Origin: an uncultured Pelagibacteraceae bacterium
GTDB lineage: Bacteria > Pseudomonadota > Alphaproteobacteria > Pelagibacterales > Pelagibacteraceae
Assembly: GCA_902524945.1 (NCBI GenBank)
Contig: CABZFF010000007.1
Coordinates: forward strand, 1-49,089
Length of the DNA stretch: 49,089 bases
Reading direction: 5' to 3'
Part shown: one piece after another, positions 36,154-45,389 of the stretch
Layout of the letters: each line of letters begins with the position of its first letter
Numbering within the stretch: the stretch's first letter is position 1
Translations under genes and position numbers: made by a program
The notes under the pieces: generated by a model
The model's input: only the letters and a program-made list of their open reading frames with translations
What the model was told of the DNA's origin: nothing
Databases searched by the model: none

Positions 36154-38073
36154 TTAATTTAAAGGCAACTTATTTAAGTCTAACATAGTTTTGATTAGGT
36201 CTTCTCTTTTCATAACTTGGTGTTTGTCTGAGCCAAGTTTTCTAATACTGACTGTATTTTCCGCAACTTCTTTTTTTCCACAGACAATTATGAAAGGTAT
36301 TTTTGCAAGAGAATGTTCTCTTACTTTGTAATTAATTTTTTCATTTCTTAAATCCACTTCACATTTTATACCTTCTTTAAACAAATCTTTAAATAACTTT
36401 TTAACATAATTATTGTTCTCTTCTGCTATTGGACATACTACTGCTTGTGCAGGAGATAACCAAAAAGGTAATTTACCTGCATAGTTTTCAATTAAAATCC
36501 CAATAAACCTCTCTAAGGAACCAAATAAAGCTCTATGCAACATTACAGGAACTTTTTTAGTTCCGTCTGTATCTATGTATGTTGCCCCAAGTCTACCAGG
36601 TAAGTTTAAATCTACTTGTAGAGTTCCGCACTGCCAATCTCTTCCGATTGCATCTCTCAAAACAAATTCAATCTTTGGACCATAAAAAGCTCCCTCTCCT
36701 TTATTAATTTCATATTCGAGCTTTGTTTTTTTTATAGCTGTTAAAAGAGCTTCTTCAGATTTATCCCAAATATTATCGTCACCTACTCTCTTCTCAGGTC
36801 TATCTGAATATTTTAATATTACGTCTTTAAAACCCAAATCTTTATAAATTTCTAAAATTAAATTTGTAACTGAAAGTGACTCCTCTGTTATTTGATCCTC
36901 TGTGCAAAAAATGTGTGCGTCATCTTGTGTGAATGCCCTAACCCTCAAAAGCCCATGTAATGCACCAGACGGTTCATATCTATGAACTTTTCCAAACTCA
37001 GATAGTTTCAAAGGTAAGTCCCTATAACTCTTCAAGCCTTGATTAAAAATCTGAACACACCCTGGGCAATTCATTGGTTTGATTGCAAATGTTTTTTCAT
37101 CTGGGGTTTCTGATGTAAACATATGCTCTCCAAATTTTTCCCAATGACCAGATTTTTCCCACAAAGATTTATCTAAAAGTTCAGGAGTATTAATTTCTTT
37201 ATATCCTGCTAGTCTTTGCTTCATCCTCATATACTCAATTAGTCTTTGAAAAAGTTGCCAACCTTTCTCGTGCCAAAAAACCGATCCTGGGCTTTCTTCT
37301 CTAAAATGAAATAAATCCATTTCTTTACCTAATTTTCTATGATCTCTCCTTTCTGCTTCCTCCAATCGATGAAGATATTCTTCAAGATCTTTTTTTGAAC
37401 TCCAGCATGTTCCATATATTCTTTGCAACATTTCATTGTTAGAATCTCCCCTCCAATATGCTCCTGATACCTTTGTAAGTTTGAAAGCTTTTCCAATTTT
37501 ACCTGATGATGCTAAATGTGGGCCTCTGCATAAATCATGCCATGTGTCTCCATGATGATAAATAGAAAGTTCCTCATTTTCAGGAATACTTTGAATAATT
37601 TCAGCTTTATATTTTTCACCAATTTTTTTAAAGTGTTTAATTGCTTTATCTCTTTTCCAAACTTCTCTTTTTGTTTTTACATCTCTATCAATTATCTCCG
37701 ACATTTTCTTTTCAATTGTTTTTAAATCATCGCTAGTAAAAGGTTCTTTTCTAGCAAAATCATAATAAAATCCATTTTCGATGACTGGGCCTATTGTAAC
37801 TTGTGTTCCTGGATAAAGTTCCTGAACAGCCATGGCCATTATATGTGCAGCGTCATGTCTTAAAACTTTTAACCCCTCTTTATCTTTTTGAGTGATAATT
37901 TTTACTTTCGCATCTTTTGAAATCTCGTAACTTAAATCTTTTAATTCTCCGTTAACTTCCATAATTAAAGCAGTCTTTTCCAGAGACTTGCTAATTTTTT
38001 TTGTTAACTCAAAACCACTTATTGATTTTGTAAATGAAATCTTTTTACCGTCTAGTAATTGAATATTGGGCAT
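36154..38073 (-). CDS. thrS: Threonyl-tRNA synthetase
   Basis: This 639-residue class II synthetase has an N-terminal TGS domain (about 1-62), an editing domain with HDAAHIMAMAVQ, and the catalytic core. The zinc-site cysteine is in KPMNCPGCVQIF. Motif 2 covers EFGKVHRYEPSGALHGLLR, and the C-terminal anticodon domain starts near LSPAQAVVCPIAEENN. The length is normal. Its start overlaps the stop of the upstream glycosyltransferase gene by one base, and infC follows at once. Confidence 0.97.
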   Translation of the reverse strand: MPNIQLLDGKKISFTKSISGFELTKKISKSLEKTALIMEVNGELKDLSYEISKDAKVKIITQKDKEGLKVLRHDAAHIMAMAVQELYPGTQVTIGPVIENGFYYDFARKEPFTSDDLKTIEKKMSEIIDRDVKTKREVWKRDKAIKHFKKIGEKYKAEIIQSIPENEELSIYHHGDTWHDLCRGPHLASSGKIGKAFKLTKVSGAYWRGDSNNEMLQRIYGTCWSSKKDLEEYLHRLEEAERRDHRKLGKEMDLFHFREESPGSVFWHEKGWQLFQRLIEYMRMKQRLAGYKEINTPELLDKSLWEKSGHWEKFGEHMFTSETPDEKTFAIKPMNCPGCVQIFNQGLKSYRDLPLKLSEFGKVHRYEPSGALHGLLRVRAFTQDDAHIFCTEDQITEESLSVTNLILEIYKDLGFKDVILKYSDRPEKRVGDDNIWDKSEEALLTAIKKTKLEYEINKGEGAFYGPKIEFVLRDAIGRDWQCGTLQVDLNLPGRLGATYIDTDGTKKVPVMLHRALFGSLERFIGILIENYAGKLPFWLSPAQAVVCPIAEENNNYVKKLFKDLFKEGIKCEVDLRNEKINYKVREHSLAKIPFIIVCGKKEVAENTVSIRKLGSDKHQVMKREDLIKTMLDLNKLPLN

Positions 38074-39230
38074 TAATTTTTTAATAATTTAATATACTCT
38101 CTTAAATTCGAATCACACATTATTTCAACATCAAATTTTTTCGTAACGTTTTTTCTACCCTCGTTTCCCATTAATTTCAACTCTTCTTGATTCAATTGAA
38201 TAACAGTATTTAAATTTTTCGCAAGTTCTCTTGGATCATTGTGTTTATATAAAAAACCAGATTTTTTATTTAAAACTGTTTCCTTTGATCCACCTAAATT
38301 ACTTGCTATTATTGGTTTACTCATTGCCTGAGATTCCACCGCTACCCTTCCAAAAGCCTCTGGTTCAATAGAAGCAGAAACTACTACATCTGCAAGAGAA
38401 TATGCTAAGGGCATTTCTTTACAATGATTTATAAATTTGATTTTTTTTGTTAAACTGTATCTTTCTACTAAACTTAAAAGTTTCTTTGAATAAACTTTTC
38501 TTCCTTGATCGGACCCAAGTAGAATTGCTTGAAAATTATTTATATTATAATCTTCAATTAAAATATTTAATGCTTCAATAAATCTTTCTTGACCTTTCCA
38601 ATAGGTCAATCTTCCTGGCATTAATATTGTAAATTTATTTGGCTCATGGCCCCACTCCCTTTTCAATTTTTCTTGTTTTAATATTGAGATATTTTTTTGA
38701 TTGTAATAATCCACATTTATTCCTCTAAAAATAACTCTTAACTTATTTTTTTTGTTGAGATACTCATTATAATTTTCGTTAATATGACCAAATATAAAGT
38801 TTGATCCCGCAATAGTTAATTTTGATCTTAACATAATACTGTTATAAAATTTTTTTAATTTGCTTTTAAAATTATAGGTACCGTGAAAAGTGGTAACAAA
38901 TTTTGTATTAGTTAAAATACATGCAAAATAACACGACCATGCTGGCGCCCTACTTCTAGCGTGAACTATATTTATTTTTTTTAATAAAATAAAAAATGAA
39001 ATTAAAATTATATTTAGAAATATTATTATTGGATTTTTTGAATTAACTGGAATTCTAAATACTCCCACTTTATTTTTTTTTATATATTTAAGTAATTCTC
39101 CACCAGATGTAGCAATAAAAGACCCACATTCTTTTTCTGCCAAATAATGAGCTATATCGTAACAACCTGTTTCAGCTCCACCGTAACCTAGTTTTGGGAT
39201 TACTTGCAAAACATTTATTTTAGAAGTCAT
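38073..39230 (-). CDS. GT4 family glycosyltransferase
   Basis: The protein is 385 residues from the ATG at 39230. A TTG seven codons upstream is possible but has no clear advantage. The N-domain has VIPKLGYGGAETGCYDIAHY, the glycine-rich acceptor-side loop of GT4 enzymes. The C-domain has PGRLTYWKGQERFIEALN and the EX7E motif in EPEAFGRVAVESQAMSKP. It probably adds sugars during lipopolysaccharide or capsule synthesis. It heads the long minus-strand transcript that continues into thrS and infC (one-base overlap), an unusual leader gene for a translation operon. Confidence 0.88.
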   Translation of the reverse strand: MTSKINVLQVIPKLGYGGAETGCYDIAHYLAEKECGSFIATSGGELLKYIKKNKVGVFRIPVNSKNPIIIFLNIILISFFILLKKINIVHARSRAPAWSCYFACILTNTKFVTTFHGTYNFKSKLKKFYNSIMLRSKLTIAGSNFIFGHINENYNEYLNKKNKLRVIFRGINVDYYNQKNISILKQEKLKREWGHEPNKFTILMPGRLTYWKGQERFIEALNILIEDYNINNFQAILLGSDQGRKVYSKKLLSLVERYSLTKKIKFINHCKEMPLAYSLADVVVSASIEPEAFGRVAVESQAMSKPIIASNLGGSKETVLNKKSGFLYKHNDPRELAKNLNTVIQLNQEELKLMGNEGRKNVTKKFDVEIMCDSNLREYIKLLKN

Positions 39231-39267
39231 TTCTTTTATATATAATAACAAATTAAGTAAACGTTAT

Positions 39268-40044
39268 ATGAAAAAATTTAAATATCTTAAATTGACGAAT
39301 TCCAAAAAACTTAGATATATAGACAATTATTTTAGAAAGAAGCTATATATAATTTTCCTGCCTGGTTTTATGTCAGATATTGATGGGAAGAAACCCCAAG
39401 CTTTTAGGAAGTATGCTATTAAAAAAAAGTTAGGTTTCTTAGCTATTGAGTATACAGGTCACGGAAAATCATCAGGAGATTTTATCAAAGGAAATATAAC
39501 CAAGTGGTCTAAAGATGCTAAAAGTTCAATTAGAAAAATTGTAAAAAAAAATAAATTTATTTTAATTGGCTCGAGTATGGGTGCTTGGATTTCATTAAAT
39601 CAATTCAAGTTTTTTAAAAAACAAATTTTAGGTTTTGTAGGTATCGGATCTGCGCCTGAATTTCTTGATAGATTAATGTGGAAAAAATTTTCAAAAAAAA
39701 TAAAAAAAGAAATAATTAGTAAAGGTATTTCTATAATTACCCATGGTGACTCAAAATTTAAGCGAAGACAAAATCAATATCCTATCGCTCATCAGTTAAT
39801 TAAAGATGGAAGAAAGAACAAGGTCCTATCAAAAAAAATCAAATCTAAAATAAGTGTAACAATGATTCATGGAGAAAACGATGAGGTTGTGCCTGTTATT
39901 TTTTCAAAAAGAGTGATGTCTCTATTTCCTTTTGCAAAAAAAAAATTGATAATGATTAAAAACGGAGACCACAGCTTATCAAATAAAGGTCCATTAAAAA
40001 GAATAATTAAAGAATTAGATATTATTGTTAAAGATGTAATCTAA
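39268..40044 (+). CDS. Alpha/beta hydrolase, ABHD10-like
   Basis: This 258-residue serine hydrolase has FLPGFMSDIDGKKP for the oxyanion-side loop, EYTGHGKSSGDF, and the nucleophile elbow GSSMGAW with S103. A late acid lies in HGENDEVVP and the histidine in NGDHSLS. This order matches the ABHD10/palmitoyl-thioesterase-like family common in alphaproteobacteria. The substrate is unknown. A TATAAT at 39241-39246 lies 21 bases before the ATG. Its 3' end overlaps the convergent YeeZ-like gene by 30 bases. Confidence 0.82.
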   Translation: MKKFKYLKLTNSKKLRYIDNYFRKKLYIIFLPGFMSDIDGKKPQAFRKYAIKKKLGFLAIEYTGHGKSSGDFIKGNITKWSKDAKSSIRKIVKKNKFILIGSSMGAWISLNQFKFFKKQILGFVGIGSAPEFLDRLMWKKFSKKIKKEIISKGISIITHGDSKFKRRQNQYPIAHQLIKDGRKNKVLSKKIKSKISVTMIHGENDEVVPVIFSKRVMSLFPFAKKKLIMIKNGDHSLSNKGPLKRIIKELDIIVKDVI

Positions 40045-40893
40045 TCCTTGCACATATGTTGGAAATTTTAAATTATACCTGAAAAAAGCTTTCATTTTTT
40101 TGTTATCAACTTTTTTTGAGTCTTTGTAAAAATTCTGTAACATTTTACTTTCTATCTCTTCGAGTTTTACTGGATTTGGTTTTTCTAGTTTTAATAATTT
40201 TGCACCATAGGCTGCTACCTCATTCTGTGAAGCTGGCTGATCATCACAAATATTATAAATTTCATTTTTTTTAAAATTATCAAGAGACCTAAATAAAATG
40301 TTAGCTATATCCTCAACATGAATTCTCGAAAAAAAATGATTTTTTATGTCTACTATTTGAACATTGCCGGTTTTAAGTCTGTTCAAAATATTAAATTCAT
40401 TTGAGTATATTCCGGCTAATCTAAATATTTGTAATGGATAATTGTTTTTGTTTGATATTTTTTTCCAAGTATTTTCTGCCTCTAATCTATGTGTTCCATA
40501 AGCTGATGTAGGTCTAGTAGGACTATTTTCATTTACCCATTCTCCTTTATGATCTCCGTAAACACTAGTTGCTGATAAATAAGTAATCCATTTACAATTT
40601 GTCAATTTTTTTTGATTTGTATCAAAATACTTCGCTACAATATCTTTACCTTCAATAGGTGGGATAGAAATTAAAATACAATCTGCTTCTTCTAATTTTA
40701 CTGCAATAGAACTATCAAATTTATCATTAGTAAATTGATATGACTTTATTTTGATATTATTAAACTCTATCTGATGAGTTTCCTGTCGAGAAGTAACACT
40801 TAAGTCAAATTTTTTTTTTTCATCTATTAGCTTATTTGTAAAACTTTCTGCGACCTGGCCAAAACCAAAGCAAAAGATTTTCAGATTACTCAT
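40015..40893 (-). CDS. YeeZ-like NAD(P)-binding epimerase/SDR-fold protein
   Basis: This 292-residue Rossmann protein opens LKIFCFGFGQVAESF (dinucleotide-binding loop near residues 10-15). It has YLSATSVYGDHKGEWVNENS and SAYGTHRLEAENTW, which resemble extended short-chain dehydrogenases, with Y-x3-R in place of the usual Y-x3-K. The YeeZ group is annotated as putative NAD-dependent epimerases, and a reaction has not been assigned here. It begins on the last base of the gltB stop codon (TAATG) and may be the tail of the glt transcript. Confidence 0.8.
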   Translation of the reverse strand: MSNLKIFCFGFGQVAESFTNKLIDEKKKFDLSVTSRQETHQIEFNNIKIKSYQFTNDKFDSSIAVKLEEADCILISIPPIEGKDIVAKYFDTNQKKLTNCKWITYLSATSVYGDHKGEWVNENSPTRPTSAYGTHRLEAENTWKKISNKNNYPLQIFRLAGIYSNEFNILNRLKTGNVQIVDIKNHFFSRIHVEDIANILFRSLDNFKKNEIYNICDDQPASQNEVAAYGAKLLKLEKPNPVKLEEIESKMLQNFYKDSKKVDNKKMKAFFRYNLKFPTYVQGLDYIFNNNI

Positions 40894-43800
40894 TAACCTG
40901 CTTTCTTGATATGGGGCTTCAAACTAATTGGATTTTCTAATTTATCAAGCATTTCTACTGGGCACACTTGTTTAAAATTTTTAAGTTCTATATCAAAATT
41001 ATCTAATATTTTTTTTGCTATTTGTGAGGAGGTTTTAGATACGAATCCTTCTATGCTTTCCTTCAAGAATTTTTTCCAATAATTAGTTTCGACTGGTTGC
41101 CAGATTATTGAAGCAGGGTTGGCAAAATCCTCAAACTCATTTTTTTCATCATAAATAAAGGCCATACCACCTGTCATTCCAGCCCCAAAGTTATCTCCTA
41201 CAGATCCTAAAATAATTGCGGTTCCACCTGTCATATATTCACATCCATGAGCACCACATCCCTCAACTATAGCAAAGCTTCCAGAGTTTCTAACAGCAAA
41301 TCTTTCACCTGCTTGTCCTGAGGCATAAAGTATTCCTGATGTTGCACCATATAAAACTGTATTCCCAATTATAGTATTTTGATCAGTAACCAATTTGCTT
41401 TTTTTGGAAGTTTTTACAATTATTTTACCTCCCGATAAACCTTTACCAACATAATCATTGCAATCACCCTCAACTGTCAGACTTATACCTTTTGTTAAAA
41501 ATGCACCTAAGGACTGTCCTGCAGATCCTTTTAATTTAATATTGACGGTATCATCATTTAATTTTTTGTTACCGTACTTTTTGTAAATATGATGTGATAA
41601 CCTGGTACCGACTGATCTTGAAGTATTTTCAATTTCATACTCAAAATTATTTTTATCTGATGGAATAATCTTGTCTTTGATATCAGACCATATTTTTTCA
41701 TCTAGTGTTTCAGGAACTTTATTTATGTGGTTGTCTTTGCAGTATCTTAAATTTTCACCAGGATCTGCCTGAACTAGTAAAGGATTTAAATCTAAATCAT
41801 CGAGGTTAGACGCTCCTTTATTAACTTGAGAGAGCAAATCTGTTCTGCCTATTATCTCATTTATAGATTTAAATCCTAGTGAAGCTAAAATCTCTCTTAC
41901 TTCAGTTGCAACAAATTTAAATAGGTTTACTACTTTTTCTGGTGTACCAATAAATTTTTCTCTTAAGGACTCATCCTGACTACAAACTCCTACAGGACAT
42001 GTATTAGAGTGACATTGTCTGACCATTATACAACCCATGGCAACTAAAGACGAAGTTCCCATGCCATACTCTTCTGCTCCCATCATTGCGGCAATTACTA
42101 CGTCCCTTCCAGTTTTCAGTCCTCCGTCAGTTCTAAGAGTAACATTGTGTCTTAAATTATTTAAGGTTAAAATCTGGTTAGCCTCAGTCAAACCCATCTC
42201 CCAGGGTATTCCAGCATACTTAATGCTTGTTTGAGGACTTGCTCCGGTTCCACCTGAATGTCCTGAGATTAAAATTATGTCAGCCTTTGCTTTTGCAACT
42301 CCTGCAGCAATAGTACCTATACCTGTGGAAGCAACAAGTTTTACTCCAACTCGCGCTTTTGGATTAATTTGTTTTAAATCATAAATTAATTGAGCTAAAT
42401 CCTCAATTGAATATATGTCATGATGTGGAGGAGGGGAAATTAAAGTGACGCCTGGAGTAGAATGTCTGAGTCTAGCTATTTCATCTGTAACTTTAAAACC
42501 TGGTAGCTGCCCACCTTCTCCGGGTTTTGCACCTTGAGCAATCTTTATCTCTATTTCATTGGCATTATTTAAATAGTCTACAGTAACACCAAATCTCGCT
42601 GAAGCAATTTGTTTTACCCTAGAGTTTGCACTGTCACCATTGGATAGAACTTTAAATCTTTTAGCGTCTTCTCCTCCTTCTCCACTACAAGAAGCTCCCT
42701 TAATTCTATTCATTCCCATAGCTAAAGTTTCATGAGCTTCAGCGGATAAGGCTCCATGGGACATACTTCCGCTACCGAATCTCTTTAATATATCTTCTAA
42801 AGACTCAACCTCATCAATACTAATTTCTTTTTTGGATTTTTTGAATTCTAATAAGTCTCTAATATTTATAGGCGGAAGATTATGTATACCTGCTGAATAC
42901 TTTTTATATTGATCATATGAACCGCTCCCTACCGCACTTTGTAGCAGATGAATCAATTTTCCTTGATACTGATGATCTTCGCCACTTTTTCTATAACGAT
43001 AAAGACCGCCTATAGGTAAAGTAAAAACATTTTTTGAATTGAATTTAGCATGCAGTTCTTTAATTTTTTTCTCTATTCCAATTACTCCTATTCCTGAGAT
43101 CCTTGATGACATTCCCGGAAAATAGTCAGAGACAATTGCTCTACTAAGACCTACAGCTTCAAAGTTGCACCCACCTCTATAAGAGCTTATTACAGAAATT
43201 CCCATCTTAGATATTATCTTCAACAATCCTGCATCAATTGATTTTTTAAACTTTACCACGCAACTTTCATAATCAGATTTACCAAATAATTTTTTTTCAA
43301 ATCTTTGAAAGATACTATCTATAGCAAGATAAGGGTTTACGGTTGTAGCACCAACGCCAATTAATATAGCAAAAGAATGAGTGTCCAAAGCATCAGAGCA
43401 CTCTATATTTAATGAGCAGTATCCCCTTAAACCGTGCTTTACTAAATGAGAATGGACAGCTCCGACTGTTAATATACTCGGTATACTTGCTTTCTGATTA
43501 GATATGTTCTTATCTGATAAAATTATACATGTATTTCCCTCTCTCACAGAAGTTTCAGCCTCTATTCTGATTTCTTCAATTCTTTCTTTAAGAGAGGATG
43601 TTATATCAAAAGTGCAGTCTATAACTTTTGTTTTTTTTGAAAAAAATTTTTTAAATTTTTTAAATTGAGAATTAGAAAGTATTGGACTATCTAATACATA
43701 AATATTTTCTTCTGTTAAGTTATCAAAATCTAAGATATTTCCTAAATTGCCAAATCTGGTTTTTAAACTCATAACTTTATTTTCTCTTAGAGAATCAATT

Positions 43801-45389
43801 GGCGGATTGGTTACTTGACTAAAGTTTTGTCTAAAATAATGAGAAACCGGTCTGAAATGACTTGATAAAACTGCTACTGGTGTATCATCACCCATTGAAC
43901 CAGAAGCCTCTTTTCCTTCATCTGCCATTGGGTGCAGGATTAATTCAAGATCTTCAATGCTCAGACCAGACAAATATTGTCTTTTTCTTAATTCTTCACC
44001 GGTAAAATTTGGCAATTCGTTCTCATTAGAAATTTTTTTATCTAAATCAATTATTTGTTTACTATATTTTTTATAGTCTTTTGCTAATAAATTTTTTATT
44101 TCTCTATCCTTAAACAATTTCCCTTTTTTTAAATCTATTGAAATTATCTGTCCTGGCCCTAGTTTTCCTTTTTCAATTATATTTTCTTCAGGAATTTTAA
44201 TCATACCTGTTTCTGAACCAGCAAAAAATAAATTGTCTGATGTAATAGTGTATCTTAGAGGTCTCAATCCATTTCTGTCTGAAGAGGCTAAAACCCATTT
44301 TGCGTCAGTAGCGCAAATTGCTGCTGGTCCATCCCAGGGTTCTATAGTACTGTTTAAAAAATTAAATAAATCTTGGTGATTTTTGGGAACTGTTTTACTT
44401 CTTTTAGACCATGAGTCTGGGATCATCATAAGCTTTATTAGAGGGGCAAGCTTTCCCGAGTGGACTAATAACTCAAATACATTATCTAGTGCGCCTGAAT
44501 CTGAGCTACTTCTAATAACGGGCTTTAGATCTTTTACATTTTTAAACAAAGAGCTGGACATATCTTGCTCGTGAATTTTCATCCAGTTGATGTTACCTTT
44601 TAGTGTATTTATTTCACCGTTATGAGCTAAAGTTCTAAAAGGTTGAGCTAGGTCCCAACTTGGGAAAGTATTCGTAGAATATCTTTGATGAAAAATGGCA
44701 AATCTAGAGGTTAATTTTTCATTATTTAAATCGAGATAAAATTCAGATAGCATTTCAGCCAAAAACATCCCCTTGTAAACAATTGACCTTGAGCTAAAGG
44801 AACAAATGTAAAAATCCTTTAGCTGGCTATCTCTTGCAATTTTTTCGATTTTTTTCCTCGTTTCGAATAAGTCTCTTTCTAAATCATTTGTTTTCAAATT
44901 TTCATTTTTTTTAAACATAACTTGAGCAATTTCTGGTCTACTTTGATCTGCAGTTTTACCTAAAACACTTGGATTGATTGGAACTTGTCTCCATCCGTAA
45001 ATATAATAATCCCCTTCTAGTAAGGCAGACTCTATAATCTCTCTGCATTTTTCTTGCTCTGAATAATCCGTACGAGGTAAAAAAATCATTCCAACACAAA
45101 TTCTTTTTTCATTATCTGGAGTATGACCGGTTGATAAAATTTTTTCTTTGAAAAATTCAGGTGCAATTTCTATTTGAATACCTGCTCCGTCTCCTGATTT
45201 TCCATCTGCGTCTACAGCTCCTCGATGCCAGATTGCTTTTAAAGCTTCGATACCATATTCAACAACTTTTCTAGATTTTTTTCCATTGGTTGAAGCAATT
45301 AAACCAACTCCACATGCATCATGCTCCATATCTGATTTATAGTTAAAAGTTTTTTCAAGTAATGATTTATTTTTTCTATAATTTCTCAT
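40893..45389 (-). CDS. gltB: Glutamate synthase (NADPH) large subunit
   Basis: This 1498-residue enzyme makes two glutamates from glutamine and 2-oxoglutarate. A short propeptide precedes the N-terminal nucleophile C26 in HDACGVGLIAS, the start of the glutaminase domain. The FMN domain has GAKPGEGGQLPG and ISGHSGGTGASP. The 3Fe-4S cysteines follow in MGCIMVRQCHSNTCPVG. The C-terminal beta-helix (GXGXG) domain includes GGTAIILGSVGDNFGAGMTG. The length is normal. It starts immediately after gltD stops, and GltB and GltD form the alpha-beta holoenzyme. Confidence 0.98.
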   Translation of the reverse strand: MRNYRKNKSLLEKTFNYKSDMEHDACGVGLIASTNGKKSRKVVEYGIEALKAIWHRGAVDADGKSGDGAGIQIEIAPEFFKEKILSTGHTPDNEKRICVGMIFLPRTDYSEQEKCREIIESALLEGDYYIYGWRQVPINPSVLGKTADQSRPEIAQVMFKKNENLKTNDLERDLFETRKKIEKIARDSQLKDFYICSFSSRSIVYKGMFLAEMLSEFYLDLNNEKLTSRFAIFHQRYSTNTFPSWDLAQPFRTLAHNGEINTLKGNINWMKIHEQDMSSSLFKNVKDLKPVIRSSSDSGALDNVFELLVHSGKLAPLIKLMMIPDSWSKRSKTVPKNHQDLFNFLNSTIEPWDGPAAICATDAKWVLASSDRNGLRPLRYTITSDNLFFAGSETGMIKIPEENIIEKGKLGPGQIISIDLKKGKLFKDREIKNLLAKDYKKYSKQIIDLDKKISNENELPNFTGEELRKRQYLSGLSIEDLELILHPMADEGKEASGSMGDDTPVAVLSSHFRPVSHYFRQNFSQVTNPPIDSLRENKVMSLKTRFGNLGNILDFDNLTEENIYVLDSPILSNSQFKKFKKFFSKKTKVIDCTFDITSSLKERIEEIRIEAETSVREGNTCIILSDKNISNQKASIPSILTVGAVHSHLVKHGLRGYCSLNIECSDALDTHSFAILIGVGATTVNPYLAIDSIFQRFEKKLFGKSDYESCVVKFKKSIDAGLLKIISKMGISVISSYRGGCNFEAVGLSRAIVSDYFPGMSSRISGIGVIGIEKKIKELHAKFNSKNVFTLPIGGLYRYRKSGEDHQYQGKLIHLLQSAVGSGSYDQYKKYSAGIHNLPPINIRDLLEFKKSKKEISIDEVESLEDILKRFGSGSMSHGALSAEAHETLAMGMNRIKGASCSGEGGEDAKRFKVLSNGDSANSRVKQIASARFGVTVDYLNNANEIEIKIAQGAKPGEGGQLPGFKVTDEIARLRHSTPGVTLISPPPHHDIYSIEDLAQLIYDLKQINPKARVGVKLVASTGIGTIAAGVAKAKADIILISGHSGGTGASPQTSIKYAGIPWEMGLTEANQILTLNNLRHNVTLRTDGGLKTGRDVVIAAMMGAEEYGMGTSSLVAMGCIMVRQCHSNTCPVGVCSQDESLREKFIGTPEKVVNLFKFVATEVREILASLGFKSINEIIGRTDLLSQVNKGASNLDDLDLNPLLVQADPGENLRYCKDNHINKVPETLDEKIWSDIKDKIIPSDKNNFEYEIENTSRSVGTRLSHHIYKKYGNKKLNDDTVNIKLKGSAGQSLGAFLTKGISLTVEGDCNDYVGKGLSGGKIIVKTSKKSKLVTDQNTIIGNTVLYGATSGILYASGQAGERFAVRNSGSFAIVEGCGAHGCEYMTGGTAIILGSVGDNFGAGMTGGMAFIYDEKNEFEDFANPASIIWQPVETNYWKKFLKESIEGFVSKTSSQIAKKILDNFDIELKNFKQVCPVEMLDKLENPISLKPHIKKAG

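Noticed and set aside
39231-39251. TTG-initiated seven-codon extension of the GT4 upstream of thrS
   Set aside because: The ATG at 39230 is preceded by a purine-rich AAAAGAA and leads directly into the conserved fold; the extension adds no conserved residues.
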